From the NCBI GenBank assembly GCA_004431415.1, contig QPMI01000405.1, positions 1 to 35,141 of the forward strand: a DNA stretch of 35,141 nt, written 5' to 3'. The stretch's first letter is position 1, and every line of letters starts with the position of its first letter. Source of the stretch: Cyanophora paradoxa. Its lineage: Eukaryota > Glaucocystophyceae > Cyanophorales > Cyanophoraceae. Below the pieces are notes generated by a model. It saw only the letters and a program-made list of their open reading frames with translations, made no database searches and had not been told where the DNA came from. Shown here piece by piece: positions 18,001 to 28,200 of the stretch. The translations under genes were made by a program, and so were the position numbers.

Positions 18001-20135
18001 ATGCCCCGCTTCGTATTCGTGAAAAAGCAGGTGGTGCAGGCTCCGCAGTATGGCGTGGAGCCGATCTCGCTGACTGTGGGCAGGCCCCAGGTGCGATCGG
18101 GCTCCGTGCTCAACAACGGGAACAGTACGTACGGCTTTCAGCTGAACTGGGTCGCGGTCACCAACGCCGTCAAGTACAAGGTGTACAGGGCGACCAGCAT
18201 CAACGGCCCCTGGGATCTCGTGGCCACGGTGAATGCGCCAACCGTCACCTACACGGACTCTCCCTTTAGTTTGGGGGCCCAGCGACTCTACCGCGTGGCG
18301 GCGGTTCGCGAACAGGGCAGCAGCAGCACGGGCTCTGATGGCAAAGCCCCGCCCACAACCTACGCACAGTCGCTTCTCTACACCCACGAGGGTGCCATGA
18401 GCAATTACATTCTCTTCCAAGGCATAGGCGGCTTCAGCCCGCAGATCGAAGCCTACACCACGCTCACGACCGCCACGGCCCAGACCTACGGCGATTTTAT
18501 TGCCGGGGCGGCCCCGCGTCTTCGGGCTTCCCGAAACCCGCCATAGTCGTCACAATCAACTGGGTGGCCATGGAGGGCGCGGACTCGATTCGAATTTACA
18601 GGAACGGTACGCCAATCGGATTTGCGAGCAGTGCCCTGTCTACCTCGTACATTGACGATAGCACTGCTCTTACGTGGGGCACGGAATACTCTTACCAGGT
18701 GGCCGGCATCGTGGGCGGTGTCGAATACGACAAGTCCGATCCGCTCCTGGTCTGGACTATGCCAAACGCCCCACGAACGTGACGGCATCAGCACCCAACG
18801 ACCAGCAGCAGCCTGTCAGCCTCAGCTGGACTGCGTCCACGGGAGCGACGGGATACAAGATTTACAGAGACGGGGCCTACCTCACAGACTCCGCGACCAA
18901 CTCCTACAGCGACACGACCACCGTCTGGGGTACAGGGTACGAGTACCAGATCTCCGCGACGAACACGGGAGGGGAGGGGCCGAAGAGTATTGCGGCGTAC
19001 GTCACCACGGACCCGGGGCGCCCACTGGGCTCACTGCAACCCCCGCGGCGGGGCAGCACAGCCTGTTGTGCTCGAGTGGTCGGTGCCGGTGACGGGCGTC
19101 ACCGTCTCCTACAACATCTACAGGGGTGGCGTGTTCCTTGCCAGCGACACGAGCAGCCCCTTTTCGGACACAACGACCGTTTACGGAACCACTTACACTT
19201 ACACCATCAAGGGCGTCAACCAGATCGGCGAGGAAGGCCCTCAGTCCTCGTCTGCCAGTGCAACAACTGCAAACGCTCCTGTTTTGGGTACATTCTCCTA
19301 CACCGGGGCCGACCAGACTTTCGTAGTACCAACGGGGACTGTGGCTGTGCGTGTCATCGTATGGGCGGCCGGGGTGGAGGCGGAGAACGCGCAGGTACGG
19401 GGGTCCGTGGAGGCGCGGGTGCTTGCGTAGTTGGTACATTGGCTGTGTCCTCGGGGAGACGCTCATCCTTGTTGTTGGATGCGGCGGCCCAAAGGGTGTA
19501 TCGGGGACTGCCACTGCTACCGTCTACGGAGGTGGTGGAAGGGGCTGGAGCCATAGCGTCGATCCGGAGTACAAAAACGGCGCCGGTGGTGGTCGTTCTG
19601 CAATTCAGCGCGTTGCAGGGACCGACTTGGTTGTTGCAGGGGCCGGAGGTGGGGGTACATGTGATTCGAATGGCGGCGGGGGAGTAGGCGGGGGTTGACC
19701 GGTGGTGCGGCTGGGTTGGTTGGAGTAACCGGAGAGATACCGGCTCAAGGAGGCACCCAAACCGCTGGCGGAGCCGGTGTTGTGGCCTCAGGGGCCAGGC
19801 CCAGCAACCCGGGAACTTTGCGCCAAGGTGGAGAGACTGGGCCTGATTCAAGCGGCTACAGGTTCGGTGGTGGTGGTGGTGGTGGTTACTTCGGTGGAGG
19901 CTCTGGGTCCAGCAGGAGCGGAGTGTCAGAGAACCCAATAGCAAGAATGTTTGGAGGTGGCGGTGGCTCGAGCTACATAGGAAACTTGACGGATGCTACG
20001 GTGTATCCTGGGTCCGGCCAGGTGGCAGGAAATAGCGGAGACGCTCACTACGCAGCAGGCATTGGTAGGGGCGGCAACGGTGGCTCGTCTTTCAGCGACG
20101 GTGGCAACGGTCGAATTGTGATACTCGCGGTGTAG
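18001..20135 (+). CDS. Fibre protein: fibronectin-III-like repeats plus glycine-rich receptor domain, about 713 aa (several frameshifts)
   Basis: Starts MPRFVFVKKQVVQ. At least four FN3-like repeats follow, each with the pattern W-x(n)-Y-x-(V/I)-Y-R: FQLNWVAVTNAVKYKVYRA, IRIYRNGTPIGF, LSWTASTGATGYKIYRDG and LEWSVPV..YNIYRGG. The last part starts SYTGADQTFVVPTG, continues VRVIVWAAGG and ETLILVVGCGG, and ends in Gly-rich loops (GGGGGGGYFGGGSG) and GGNGRIVILAV. This matches the glycine-rich domain seen at tips of phage and PLV fibres. Breaks near 18511, 18770, 19017, 19060, 19365, 19458 and 19690 each need one added G or C. Role inferred: host-cell attachment. Confidence 0.75.
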
Positions 20136-20155
20136 TTATTCCTAGTTGTTCCAGA

Positions 20156-21220
20156 TCAGCTCGCCAGTGCCGCTACCTGGTCTTTGAGAGTTTGAACTTC
20201 TTGTGAAAGTTCCTGAATTGCCTTCAACGACAGGGAAATGAGCCTGTCGTAGTTTACCCCGAGAAATCCATCCGCGTTCTCGAAAACGAGACTCGGGAAG
20301 ACGCCTTGGACTTCCTGTGCGATGAGACCGTAATCCGTTTTCGAACCCCCGAGGATGTGTTCTTCCAGGTGAACGACACGGGATTCAGCTGCAGCAGAAG
20401 AGGGAGAATGCCCGACATGCTCGCGACATTTTCTTTCAGGCGGCTATCGCTCGACGAGTTTGTCAGGTATCCTTGAGCATCCGAATAAACGGCTCGGTTT
20501 CCATCGCCCGTGAGCGTCGAGACGATGAGCCGACCCGTGATGCCAACGCCGACGGTTCCGCACAGCAGTCGTTCGGTGCCGTTGTTTCTCAAGGATAGAC
20601 CAGAGCTGACGCTGACGCTTCCGCTATCAACGATTGAAGTGTTTGCTATGCTTAGGCCATTAGTAGGGCCTTCGATTGCCGAGGTAAATAGAGTACCTGT
20701 AACACCAACGCCAAGAGTCCCACAGAGGAGTCTATCGTTTTCGTTGTACTTTATAGCTACGCCTGAACCACCGCCATTTATGTACGGTGACGTTCCGGTA
20801 ATTTGCAGCTTATCGTCCAATGTAACGATGCCCGCCAAGTTTGAAGCCCCGCTCACCCTAAGCCCCCCACCACGTTTGCTCCGCCTCCTTGCACATACAG
20901 AGCCGCATTCCCCTCCCCGTTCACAGTCCCATTAAAGGTCACCTGATTCGTGGTGTACCCGCTCCCGTCCCAGGCCCCGTTCGTGACGGTGAGCCTCTGC
21001 GTCCTCACGCGCCCCGGCACGGCCGACCCGCCCTCCCGCGTGCGCATCTTGTCGCAGCGCAGCTCGCCGACGCGGACGAGGTCGGCCTCGGAAAAGGGGA
21101 CGGCCGTGGCGTTGTAGGGGCCTCGGTGGCCTGGTTTCCGAGGGTGGTCTCCTTAATCGTGTGATCGCCCTTGTGATTCACGCTGGCAGCATAGGTAAAT
21201 AGAGGGACAGCGACCGACAT
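20156..21220 (-). CDS. Fibre protein with C-terminal peptidase_S74 intramolecular chaperone, about 355 aa (frameshifts)
   Basis: Starts MSVAVPLFTYAASVNHKGDH. The middle is a beta-helix-like stretch with two tandem similar blocks (NDRLLCGTLGVGVTGTL and TERLLCGTVGVGITGRL, about 53 residues apart). The C-terminus has the S74 signature: SDSRLKENVA, then SFTWK and, after one restored G near 20347, DYGLIAQEVQGVFPSLV, then VNYDRLISLSLKAIQELSQE and a short coiled coil. The known family role is to trimerise and fold a fibre and then cut itself off; the Ser-Arg-Leu-Lys string carries the catalytic Ser-Lys pair. Frameshifts also near 21040 and 20865. Confidence 0.8.
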
Positions 21221-21230
21221 TTTTGGATTG

Positions 21231-21244
21231 CATCAGAAAATCGA
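21231..21244 (-). promoter_or_regulatory. Viral promoter-like motif
   Basis: GATTTTCTGATGC on the minus strand, 10 bases before ATG 21220 and next to the stop of the giant gene (21245-21247). Confidence 0.5.
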
Positions 21245-24200
21245 TTACATAAGCAGCTTGCCGATCGCGGTCCAATGAATAAAAAGCTGGACAATTTGGG
21301 TGGGCGTGACCGTCATTCTGGGTTGGAATCTCACTTTAACTGTAAAGCCAGTGTGACTCACCGCCGTGACGTTGGCCCCGTAGAAATCGACATCCGTGCT
21401 GCCGCCGGGATTGATGTCGAACGAGGGGGTTACGTTAATAACCGGCGTTGGGTTTGCTGGGGTCCCCAGTCCGCCTCCAGTGTCGTACGCCTGTCCGAAT
21501 GTAATGTTGAACGTCACCGTGTATGTTGAATTGATGTTAAACTCCGTGTACGCAGCGTAGGAGTGGAAGGACGTGCCGTGCGTTATGTACGCATCCATGT
21601 TCACGTTTCTGTGCCCGTGGCTGGTGAGCGAGTACTCTGTGTGACTGTGCGTAGAGGGTGGGAAGGAAGTGGGTCGGTCGATGACATTATCCCAGTACAC
21701 ATTGTGACTGTGTGTAGAGGGGGGGAAGGTAAGTGGCTTGCCCGTTACGTTGTCCCAATCCACGGAGATGTTCGTCAAGTCCGGGGCCGTCCAGTCGCTG
21801 ATCTGAGAGATGGTGTGCTGGTGGTCTGCGTGGGGATACGTACTCGGCTTCCCCGTGATGCTATCCCACGCCCACGTTGTTGGTATCACGGGTATCGTCG
21901 GCCTCCCGCTGAGATCTGCATACGCCCCCGTGTGTGCCACCGTCGCCAGCTGCGGCACGGCAACGCCCACGGTGCTCACGGCCTGGCTCGCCCCGGCGCC
22001 ATGTGCCACTCGTAGTTCTGCGATGCAAACACGGGCTGGCCTGGCTCGGGCGCCCAGTACTCGATGCCTTTGGCGATCTTCTTGGTGTATGGTGCTGCAG
22101 GCCTGTCAACCAATTTATCGACGTAGGCCTTGGGTACCAGCCAGTTTGCCTTGGGGCTCTGCGAATTGATCCCGTTGTCTATGAAGGCCCCGTAATTCCT
22201 GAAGGCCTCGGCCTCCCACCAATCCTGCATGCGGAAGGTCCCGGGAATCTCGAGGCGCGAGTTGGCGTCCGCCAGGCGGGCCACCTGCGCCCTCCGTTCG
22301 ACGAGACGCCCGAGTGACGGATGGCCGAGCCGAATTCGCGCCTTAGGGCTTCGATGTGATTGATCCTGTTGAGGCCCTCCTGGTAGACGGCAATTAAGAC
22401 GCGCTTCCGCCCCTTGGTCTCCTCCTTTATCATCTGCTTCAGGTCGCGCATAAGTCGACTCAGGGCGAGCGAAGTCGACCCGAAGCCCTCCTGCATTTTA
22501 ACGGTGAGCTGGGAGAGGAAGAGCACGGTCGCGCGATCGATTTCGAGCAGGGTCTTCTGGTCCTTGGGGTACGGTAATCGTTGATGCTGTTGTCGAGCGC
22601 GCGAATGAAGGCCTGCAGCTCCTTCGGCTCCTTGATTTCGTTTAACCGCAGCTCCTGGGCCAAGAGCGAGGCCATTTCGCGCGCCTCCGAGGGTCGTACA
22701 CACCCAAAAATCCGGAGCCCAGCTCGCCCTCCAGCCGATTAATTCGGTTGCGCAGCTGGCTCGCCTCGTCGCCCCACGTCTCGACGCCCCAGTCGTAGAT
22801 CTGTTGCGAGAGCTCCGCGATGAACTGTATGGTGTCGGTCGCCCAGTCGACGGGGTACTTGAAAAAGTTCTTCACGATTTCTTCCGCGCTGCGCCCGTTG
22901 ATGATATCCACGATCACCTGCGCGATGGCGCCCGCGAGGATGGACAGGCCAAGTCCGCCCACCGTGCCGATCCTCATTTTCGTGAGGGCGCTCAGGGCGG
23001 ACGACATGCCCGTCTGAAGGCCAAAAGAGCCGACCGTCATGATCATCTGATCGCGGAACGTATCGAAGAACTCGGCCTCCCCTATCTTGCCCTGCGAGAG
23101 CGCCTGGTAGGCCGAGAGCAGGCCGCCGGCCGTCGCCAGCCCAAGGCCCGCCGCCGCCGCGCCCGCCCGCCGCATGGCCCGCGAGCCCGTACCCCCGAGC
23201 CCGGCGCCCACCAAGTCGATACCCGCCCCTGAAATAAATCGGCTGCCCCGAAAGACATGCCGTCGTTGTTCGCCGTACCCGCCGCCGAGAAGAGCGTCTC
23301 GGCGCTGAGGGCCTCCTTGGCCACCCCGGGCCGCCTTGCCCTCGGGCGCCCCAGGTACGCGTCGCGCTGCTCTTTGGTGGTGAATCGCTCGAGGTCGAAA
23401 TCGGCGAGGGCGTCGGCGGTGGCGCGGTTCCAGTCGCCGTAGGGCATGAGGGCGTTGCGCAAAATAACGTCCGAGTCGCCCATCACGCGCCTGTCGAGCG
23501 TCTGAAACACGCCCTCGGAGGGCAGGCGGGCGGTGCCCGGGCGCATCTCCTCCACGGAAACGTCGTCCCTCTCCGCGAGTGTGATGTCGTCTGGGCTGGC
23601 CAAGCCGACGCCCGCGCCCTCATCGGCGTACGCCCTTCCCTTCGTTTTAATATTTGATTGGCCTCCCGTTTCAATGCTTGGTACTCTGTCTCTACCTTGG
23701 TCTTTCTTGCCTCTTCCTCTGCCGCCTTGCGCTCTGCGATCTTCCGCCTCTGCTCTTCTATCTCGGCGTTGCGTCTCGCCGCGTTCTCCTTGGCTTGCTG
23801 CTTCCGCTCTTCGATCACCCTGTTTGCGTACTCCTTGTCCGCTTGGGCCTTTCTGTAGCGCTCCTCGATCTGACTCTTGGCCTCGTCTCCTCTCTTCCTT
23901 AGATCGCCCATGAATGCCGTCGTATCTATGTGAATCTTGTATTTGGCGGGTGGGTGCTCACGTTTGAAGGCCTCCAGATCGCGCACCATGGCATCGTACT
24001 GCGCGAGCCCCTCCGCTGGAATGATGGCTCTTCGCATTTCCCAAAATTTGCTCAGCTTGCCCACGTAATCGACCATGGAGAGGTACGCGCTCTGTGCGCC
24101 CGCGCTCACCGTTTTCGGATTGGCTCGCAGCTCTGCCAAAAACTCCCCTTTTGTATCCGGTACAGTGACCATTCGAGGGCTCCCCGCCACAGGCTCGCTT

Positions 24201-26339
24201 CCGTCCGCAGTTCTCTGTGCATCTCCTCCACGTCGCCGTATGCTATCCAGATGGCATCGCTGATGGGCCTCTGAACAGCCTGACGCTCAAAGTTTTTCCA
24301 CTTCTCATCGGCCATCTTTCTCCTCAGTTCTTCGGCGTCTTTCTGACCCCTTCCCGTCAGCTGATCCATAACGTAGCTAAAGTCGCGCATGTTCTCTTCC
24401 ATGGCGCGGAGCCTGTCCCCCGATGCATTTCCTTCTTTCAGTCTTTTGAGCTCCGAGCGGTAAAAATCCATCTGCGCCCCCTGAACGTCTCCAGTCGTCG
24501 CTTACGCTCCGCTACCTTCGGCTCCTCCAGCCGTGCAAATTCCTCGTCTGATGCAGTTTGCATTGCCTTCAGTCGTTCCTCTTCTGTCTTGGCAGCTGCC
24601 TCCTCGTCCGCCCTGCGCCGCTGCTCTAACGCGTCGAAGAGGGCCCTCTGATCCTCGAGCGTGAGGCCAATGAGCTCTTCCACCTGGTCGCTCCTACCCA
24701 GCCGCGCGAAGGGCAGCCTCTCGGCGGCCGGCCTTGGATCGGGCCTTGGCGTCGTCTGCGTCTCCATTGTGCCCCTTGGCACAGCCGTCCCTATCCTCTG
24801 CAGCTCGGCCGTCAGCGTTTTCACTTGCTGCTCTAGGTTGAATCGTATGGTGGATGCGAGCCCCTCTGCCTTCTGCCTCTCCTGTTCTCGCAGTTCGAGC
24901 TGCCTTAAATCCTCCTTTGCTTTTCTGGCTTGCTCCTCCGCTGCCTTTCGCTCATCGTCCAGCATCTTTGTGCCCTCTTCGACCTCGTTTGCTATGTTGA
25001 CCTTGTTTGCTATTTCCATGTCCAGTTTCTCCAGCTCGGTCCTTGCCTGCTCCTTTGCCTCCCTTATCGCGTTTTCCACGATCCTATCGGCCTCTCTCTT
25101 CCGGATCTCGGCTTTCTCCTCGGCCTCCAGGGATTTCTCAATTCTATCGCTCGCCTCTTTCAAATCGTCCGCTATCTTTTTCTCGGCCGCTGTCCTCATT
25201 TCGTTAAATTGCCGCTCCCTTGTCTTCAGCTCCTCTGCCAGTATTCTCACCTGCTCGTCTGAGTAAACGATCGTTTTGTTATCTTTCTGCAGCTCTGCAA
25301 TGTCCCTTTCGTACGCCTTCCGATCCCTGTAGTACTTTGCACCGCCTGCAATCAGGGCCGCGCCGAAGATTCCCGTTGTTGTACCAAGGATCGGCACGAG
25401 CGTACCCCTCCGCCGCTCTCTCCGCCCGAGCCGCCGCCACCCGAGCCGCTGCTACCCCCGCCCCTCCCACGGGCGTGCCACTGGAGCCCCCTCCGCCCCC
25501 CGTGCCTGTACCCCACCCCGGTGCCTGTACCCCCACCCCGGTGCCTGTACCCCACCTCCCGTGCTTCCGCCGCCCGTACCCCACCCGGAATCGCGCCCGG
25601 CACCTTGGGCCCGCCGATGATGTCGTCGTACAGGTGGCGGTGCGCCCAGTCCGTGATGTCGGCCTTCACATGCGGGTGCTTGACGAGGGCGTACCTCTCG
25701 TCGTGGAAGTGGTCCTTCAGCGCCCAGTTCTGCGTCTTCGCCCAGTCTGAGCGATCGGGGAGCACGTCGGGTGCCGTTGGGATGCGGCCCCGCCCGTCGT
25801 CTCCGGCGTCTCGCCCGTCCTGTCGGCGCTCAGGGCGCGGATGTTCACCTTGAAGTGGTCGAACCACGCGAAAAACTCCTCCCTGTCGCGCCTGTACTGC
25901 TCGGGCTCCATGCTCGGCAGCGCCTGGCGGCTCCAGTAGATGTGGCGCAGGGGCCCGCGATGCGCTCGAGTGCGTTGTACCCGGGCCTCACGTCCCCCTC
26001 TGCGCCCTTTAGAGTCAGTTTCACGAGGTTCAGGGTGGCGTCTTTCGCTGTAACGGAGTTTGCGATTTTCACGTCGGCCGCCCTCTTAATAATGTTCCAG
26101 TCCACGCCCGTCTCGGTCGTGACGCCCCAGAGCCCCTTGATAATTGCGGTGAGGTCACCGTAATCGTCCAAGGTACCGACGGACGTCAGGAAATCGCTGT
26201 AGGTCGCGCCCTTGCGCAGCCTTATCTCGTCCGCGTAAATTCCCCTCACGCTCAGGCTCCCGTCTATCGCGAAGGCGCCGTTCAGCACCTCGTCCGGATT
26301 CGGGATGGCCATGCGCCAGGGGTCGTCGAGCATCGACAT
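21245..26339 (-). CDS. Giant composite protein, about 1,700 aa: membrane segments, long coiled coil, tail-fibre repeats (many frameshifts)
   Basis: Adding single bases joins consecutive open frames from ATG 26337-26339 to TAA 21245-21247, with no stop in between. Parts by approximate residue: 1-215 mixed, starting MSMLDDPWRMAIPNPDEVLN; 215-245 His-rich fibre motif (HFHDERYALVKHPHVKADIT); 250-313 Gly/Thr linker; 315-335 hydrophobic VPILGTTTGIFGAALIAGG; 336-600 Glu/Arg coiled coil; 620-900 further helical and coiled coil; 1055-1146 two or three hydrophobic segments; 1445-1698 tail-fibre-like repeats WDSITGKPSTYPHADHQH, WDNVTGKPLTFPPSTHSH and WDNVIDRPTSFPPSTHSH. The H-x-H repeats are those of phage tail fibres. 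Breaks lie near 25937, 25793, 25580-25405 (several), 24479, 24180, 23635, 23225, 22690, 22572, 22290 and 21995. Whether it is one polypeptide or two to three adjacent genes needs cleaner sequence. A virion-spanning spike or tape-measure-like role is speculation. Confidence 0.6.
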
Positions 26340-26344
26340 TTTAT

Positions 26345-26362
26345 CCGCGAGAGAGAAAAATT
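26345..26362 (-). promoter_or_regulatory. Viral promoter-like motif
   Basis: AATTTTTCTCTCTCGCGG on the minus strand, 5 bases before ATG 26339. Confidence 0.45.
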
Positions 26363-26364
26363 AA

Positions 26365-26841
26365 CTAATGCTCCGCGTCCCACGTCCACTTCAGCTTGCC
26401 GCTCACCTCGCCCGTTGTCCAACGGCCCACGGGCACCTGCCAGAAAACGTCGGCGTAGGGGTAATCGGGCCTGATAGTGATCTGCTCGTCACGCAGCCAG
26501 CGGTAGGCCTCGGAGGCGTCGCGTATTTTCGGCTCCCAGTATTCCCCGCCCGTGCCGTTCGGCAGCGAGTACCCCTCCCTTGCTACCCGTACCCTGTAAA
26601 CGTGCTCGCCCGTTAGCGTGTCTACCCCCCTGTACTCGAATTCTACGATTAAGGCCAAGTCCTGCCATGCGCTCTCGCCGAGACGGATGTGACTGAGGCT
26701 GTGCAGCAGCCCGTATTTAATTGGACCAGAGGCGGTTACAAGATCGACTCTGTAAGTGAGGGGCGAGGGGTAGCCAGGCACGCCCGTAAAGGTGCGCGTC
26801 TTGACGCCCGAGCCCTTTCGCGGGAATATGATCAGGCGCAT
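26365..26841 (-). CDS. Unrecognised beta-rich protein, 158 aa
   Basis: Intact. Starts MRLIIFPRKGSGVKTRTFTG and contains YRVDLVTASGPIKYGLLHSL, a Trp-rich C-terminus (VFWQVPVGRWTTGEVSGKLK) and no membrane segment. Its position in the tightly packed minus-strand virion block, between the giant gene and another small beta-rich protein, suggests a minor virion protein. No family recognised. Confidence 0.65.
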   Translation of the reverse strand: MRLIIFPRKGSGVKTRTFTGVPGYPSPLTYRVDLVTASGPIKYGLLHSLSHIRLGESAWQDLALIVEFEYRGVDTLTGEHVYRVRVAREGYSLPNGTGGEYWEPKIRDASEAYRWLRDEQITIRPDYPYADVFWQVPVGRWTTGEVSGKLKWTWDAEH

Positions 26842-26845
26842 TTAA

Positions 26846-26863
26846 GGGGGCCTGCGAAAATCT
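26846..26863 (-). promoter_or_regulatory. Viral promoter-like motif overlapping a stop codon
   Basis: AGATTTTCGCAGGCCCCC on the minus strand. Its first bases are part of the TAG (26862-26864) of the upstream gene. Confidence 0.45.
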
Positions 26864-27310
26864 ATTTAGCAAAGGCCCAGAGGCCGAAGTTCTTGACGAT
26901 GAAGGCGTTGTTCTTCTTGGTGGCGCCCGTGATGTCGGTGAAGCGCACGCGCAGCTCCTGGAACTTGTCGTACGCGACGTAGTTCGGGCGCACGGCCATG
27001 GGCACCTCGAACCAGTAGAGGATGGTGTTCTCGAGGCCGTCGTGGCCCCACGTCGGATCACGACCTTGTTGATGCACGTGTTGACGTTCGAGATGGTCGT
27101 GACGTTCAAGTCGGGCACGTCCATCAGCAGAACGTTGACGGTTTTCGCGGCGGTGGGGTCCGGAATCGCGGTCGTGTCCAGCTCCAGGTAGACGCCCTTG
27201 ATCTGCAGCGTGTCGATGTCGGCGGGGATCTGGTTCAGCCTGAGGCGCCAGAAGCCCTCGGAATCCTGCGTCTCTCCGTTCGACTGGACGTAGAGGTTGA
27301 CGCAGGACAT
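26862..27310 (-). CDS. Unrecognised beta-rich protein, about 149 aa (one frameshift); minor capsid candidate
   Basis: Starts MSCVNLYVQSNGETQDSEGF. The frame breaks near 27062 and resumes as DPTWGHDGLENTILYWFEVP to the end (FIVKNFGLWAFAK). Alternating hydrophobic strands (RLRLNQI, LQIKGVYLELD, VNVLLMDVP, ELRVRFTDI) suggest an all-beta fold of single-jelly-roll size. No signal peptide. A minor capsid or penton role is inference from composition and neighbours. Confidence 0.6.
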
Positions 27311-27320
27311 TATTTAGGAA

Positions 27321-27335
27321 GGGGCCTGAGAAATT
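27321..27335 (-). promoter_or_regulatory. Viral promoter-like motif overlapping a stop codon
   Basis: AATTTCTCAGGCCCC on the minus strand, 10 bases before ATG 27310; overlaps the stop at 27334-27336. Confidence 0.55.
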
Positions 27336-27522
27336 ATGCCTTCCTCAGGCCGTTGAGGAGGTAGGGCCCCACGAAGTAGTAGCCCGCGAACTGCGCGGCG
27401 AGGATCCGCACGAGGTAGTAGCGCGCGGGCGACATGTAGGCGACCGCGCCGAGGGTCAGCAGGCTGCCCAGGTAGCGGGAATCGCTGGTGATATCATCGA
27501 GGCTCGGGAGCATGGACGACAT
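27334..27522 (-). CDS. Small membrane protein, 62 aa
   Basis: Intact. One or two hydrophobic stretches (YLGSLLTLGAVAYM and YYLVRILAAQFAGYYFVGPY) and a short charged tail. Probably sits in a virion or host membrane. Too short to assign to a family. Confidence 0.6.
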   Translation of the reverse strand: MSSMLPSLDDITSDSRYLGSLLTLGAVAYMSPARYYLVRILAAQFAGYYFVGPYLLNGLRKA

Positions 27523-27530
27523 TGTTAAGG

Positions 27531-27546
27531 GCCCATTCAGAAATTT
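27531..27546 (-). promoter_or_regulatory. Viral promoter-like motif overlapping a stop codon
   Basis: AAATTTCTGAATGGGC on the minus strand, 8 bases before ATG 27522; overlaps the stop at 27545-27547. Confidence 0.55.
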
Positions 27547-27894
27547 ACTTGGGCATGAAGAAATTCCTGACGCGCTCTCCCTCCTCGTGCAGCGCCCACT
27601 GCAGCCGGTCGATGACGGCGGCCATCACGGGCGGGCTCGCGGCGGGGTTCTTCGCGTACGCCCGGGCGTCCTCTGCCATCTGGGGTGGTACTGCTCGACG
27701 CGCTTGGCGTAGCTCGCGATGGCGCGGCGGGTGCACCGATCCAGGTCAGCCGCCATTTCCGCCGGTGCCTTCGGCTGCTGCTGCTTCTTTCGCGCGTAAG
27801 TCCTAAGAAGCCAAGGGTAGGCCGCGGTGCTGCTGCTGGAGTTGCTGGGCGCTGGAGCCTCTGCGCTGGGGGCTGGTGTCGCGGGAGTCTCCAT
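27545..27894 (-). CDS. Unrecognised protein, about 117 aa (one frameshift)
   Basis: Starts METPATPAPSAEAPAPSNSS, a Pro/Ala/Ser-rich disordered leader, followed by a helical domain (LRTYARKKQQQPKAPAEMAA, then RAIASYAKRVEQYHP). One base added near 27680 joins it to QMAEDARAYAKNP and VIDRLQWALHEEGERVRNFF, ending at TAA 27545-27547. Function unknown. Confidence 0.55.
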
Positions 27895-28174
27895 TTCCCA
27901 TGTTCTCTAGAAAAAAACGGGTACCGGTTTGCGTCATCTGAATGTCGACGTGGTGCGGCCCTATGTTCTGCGTGCTCTCGCGCCTCTGCTGCTCCGGTGG
28001 GGGTTCGGGCTCGGGCTGTCCGCGGCGGACGACCCTAAGGGCCGCCGCCTTCAGGGCGCCCAGCACTGTGTTGGGGCCGACGCGCTCCGTGCCGCCCAGC
28101 AGCTCCGAGACCAGGAAGAGCGCGCCGCAGACGACGGTGATGATGTCCGAGTGGGTGCATTCCCCCTGGAACAT
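27803..28174 (-). CDS. Small protein with N-terminal hydrophobic segment, up to 123 aa
   Basis: Starts MFQGECTHSDIITVVCGALF, so residues about 9-27 may span a membrane. A Pro/Glu/Gln-rich linker follows. The frame overlaps the next gene's start (27894) by about 90 bases and includes its promoter-like motif, so the true stop may lie earlier, hidden by an indel. The last 30 residues are low-complexity and probably not real. Confidence 0.5.
   Translation of the reverse strand: MFQGECTHSDIITVVCGALFLVSELLGGTERVGPNTVLGALKAAALRVVRRGQPEPEPPPEQQRRESTQNIGPHHVDIQMTQTGTRFFLENMGNGDSRDTSPQRRGSSAQQLQQQHRGLPLAS
27901..27918 (-). promoter_or_regulatory. Viral promoter-like motif
   Basis: GTTTTTTTCTAGAGAACA on the minus strand, 6 bases before ATG 27894. 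Confidence 0.5.
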
Positions 28175-28180
28175 TTTCGC

Positions 28181-28200
28181 GGGCCCGTCAGATTTATTAT
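28181..28200 (-). promoter_or_regulatory. Viral promoter-like motif overlapping a stop codon
   Basis: AAATCTGACGGGCCC on the minus strand before ATG 28174; overlaps the stop at 28197-28199. Confidence 0.5.

Noticed and set aside
26365-27310. Joining the 158-aa and 149-aa proteins as one double-jelly-roll capsid protein
   Set aside because: Each has its own start, stop and promoter-like motif, and the total length is still short for a nucleocytovirus-type capsid.
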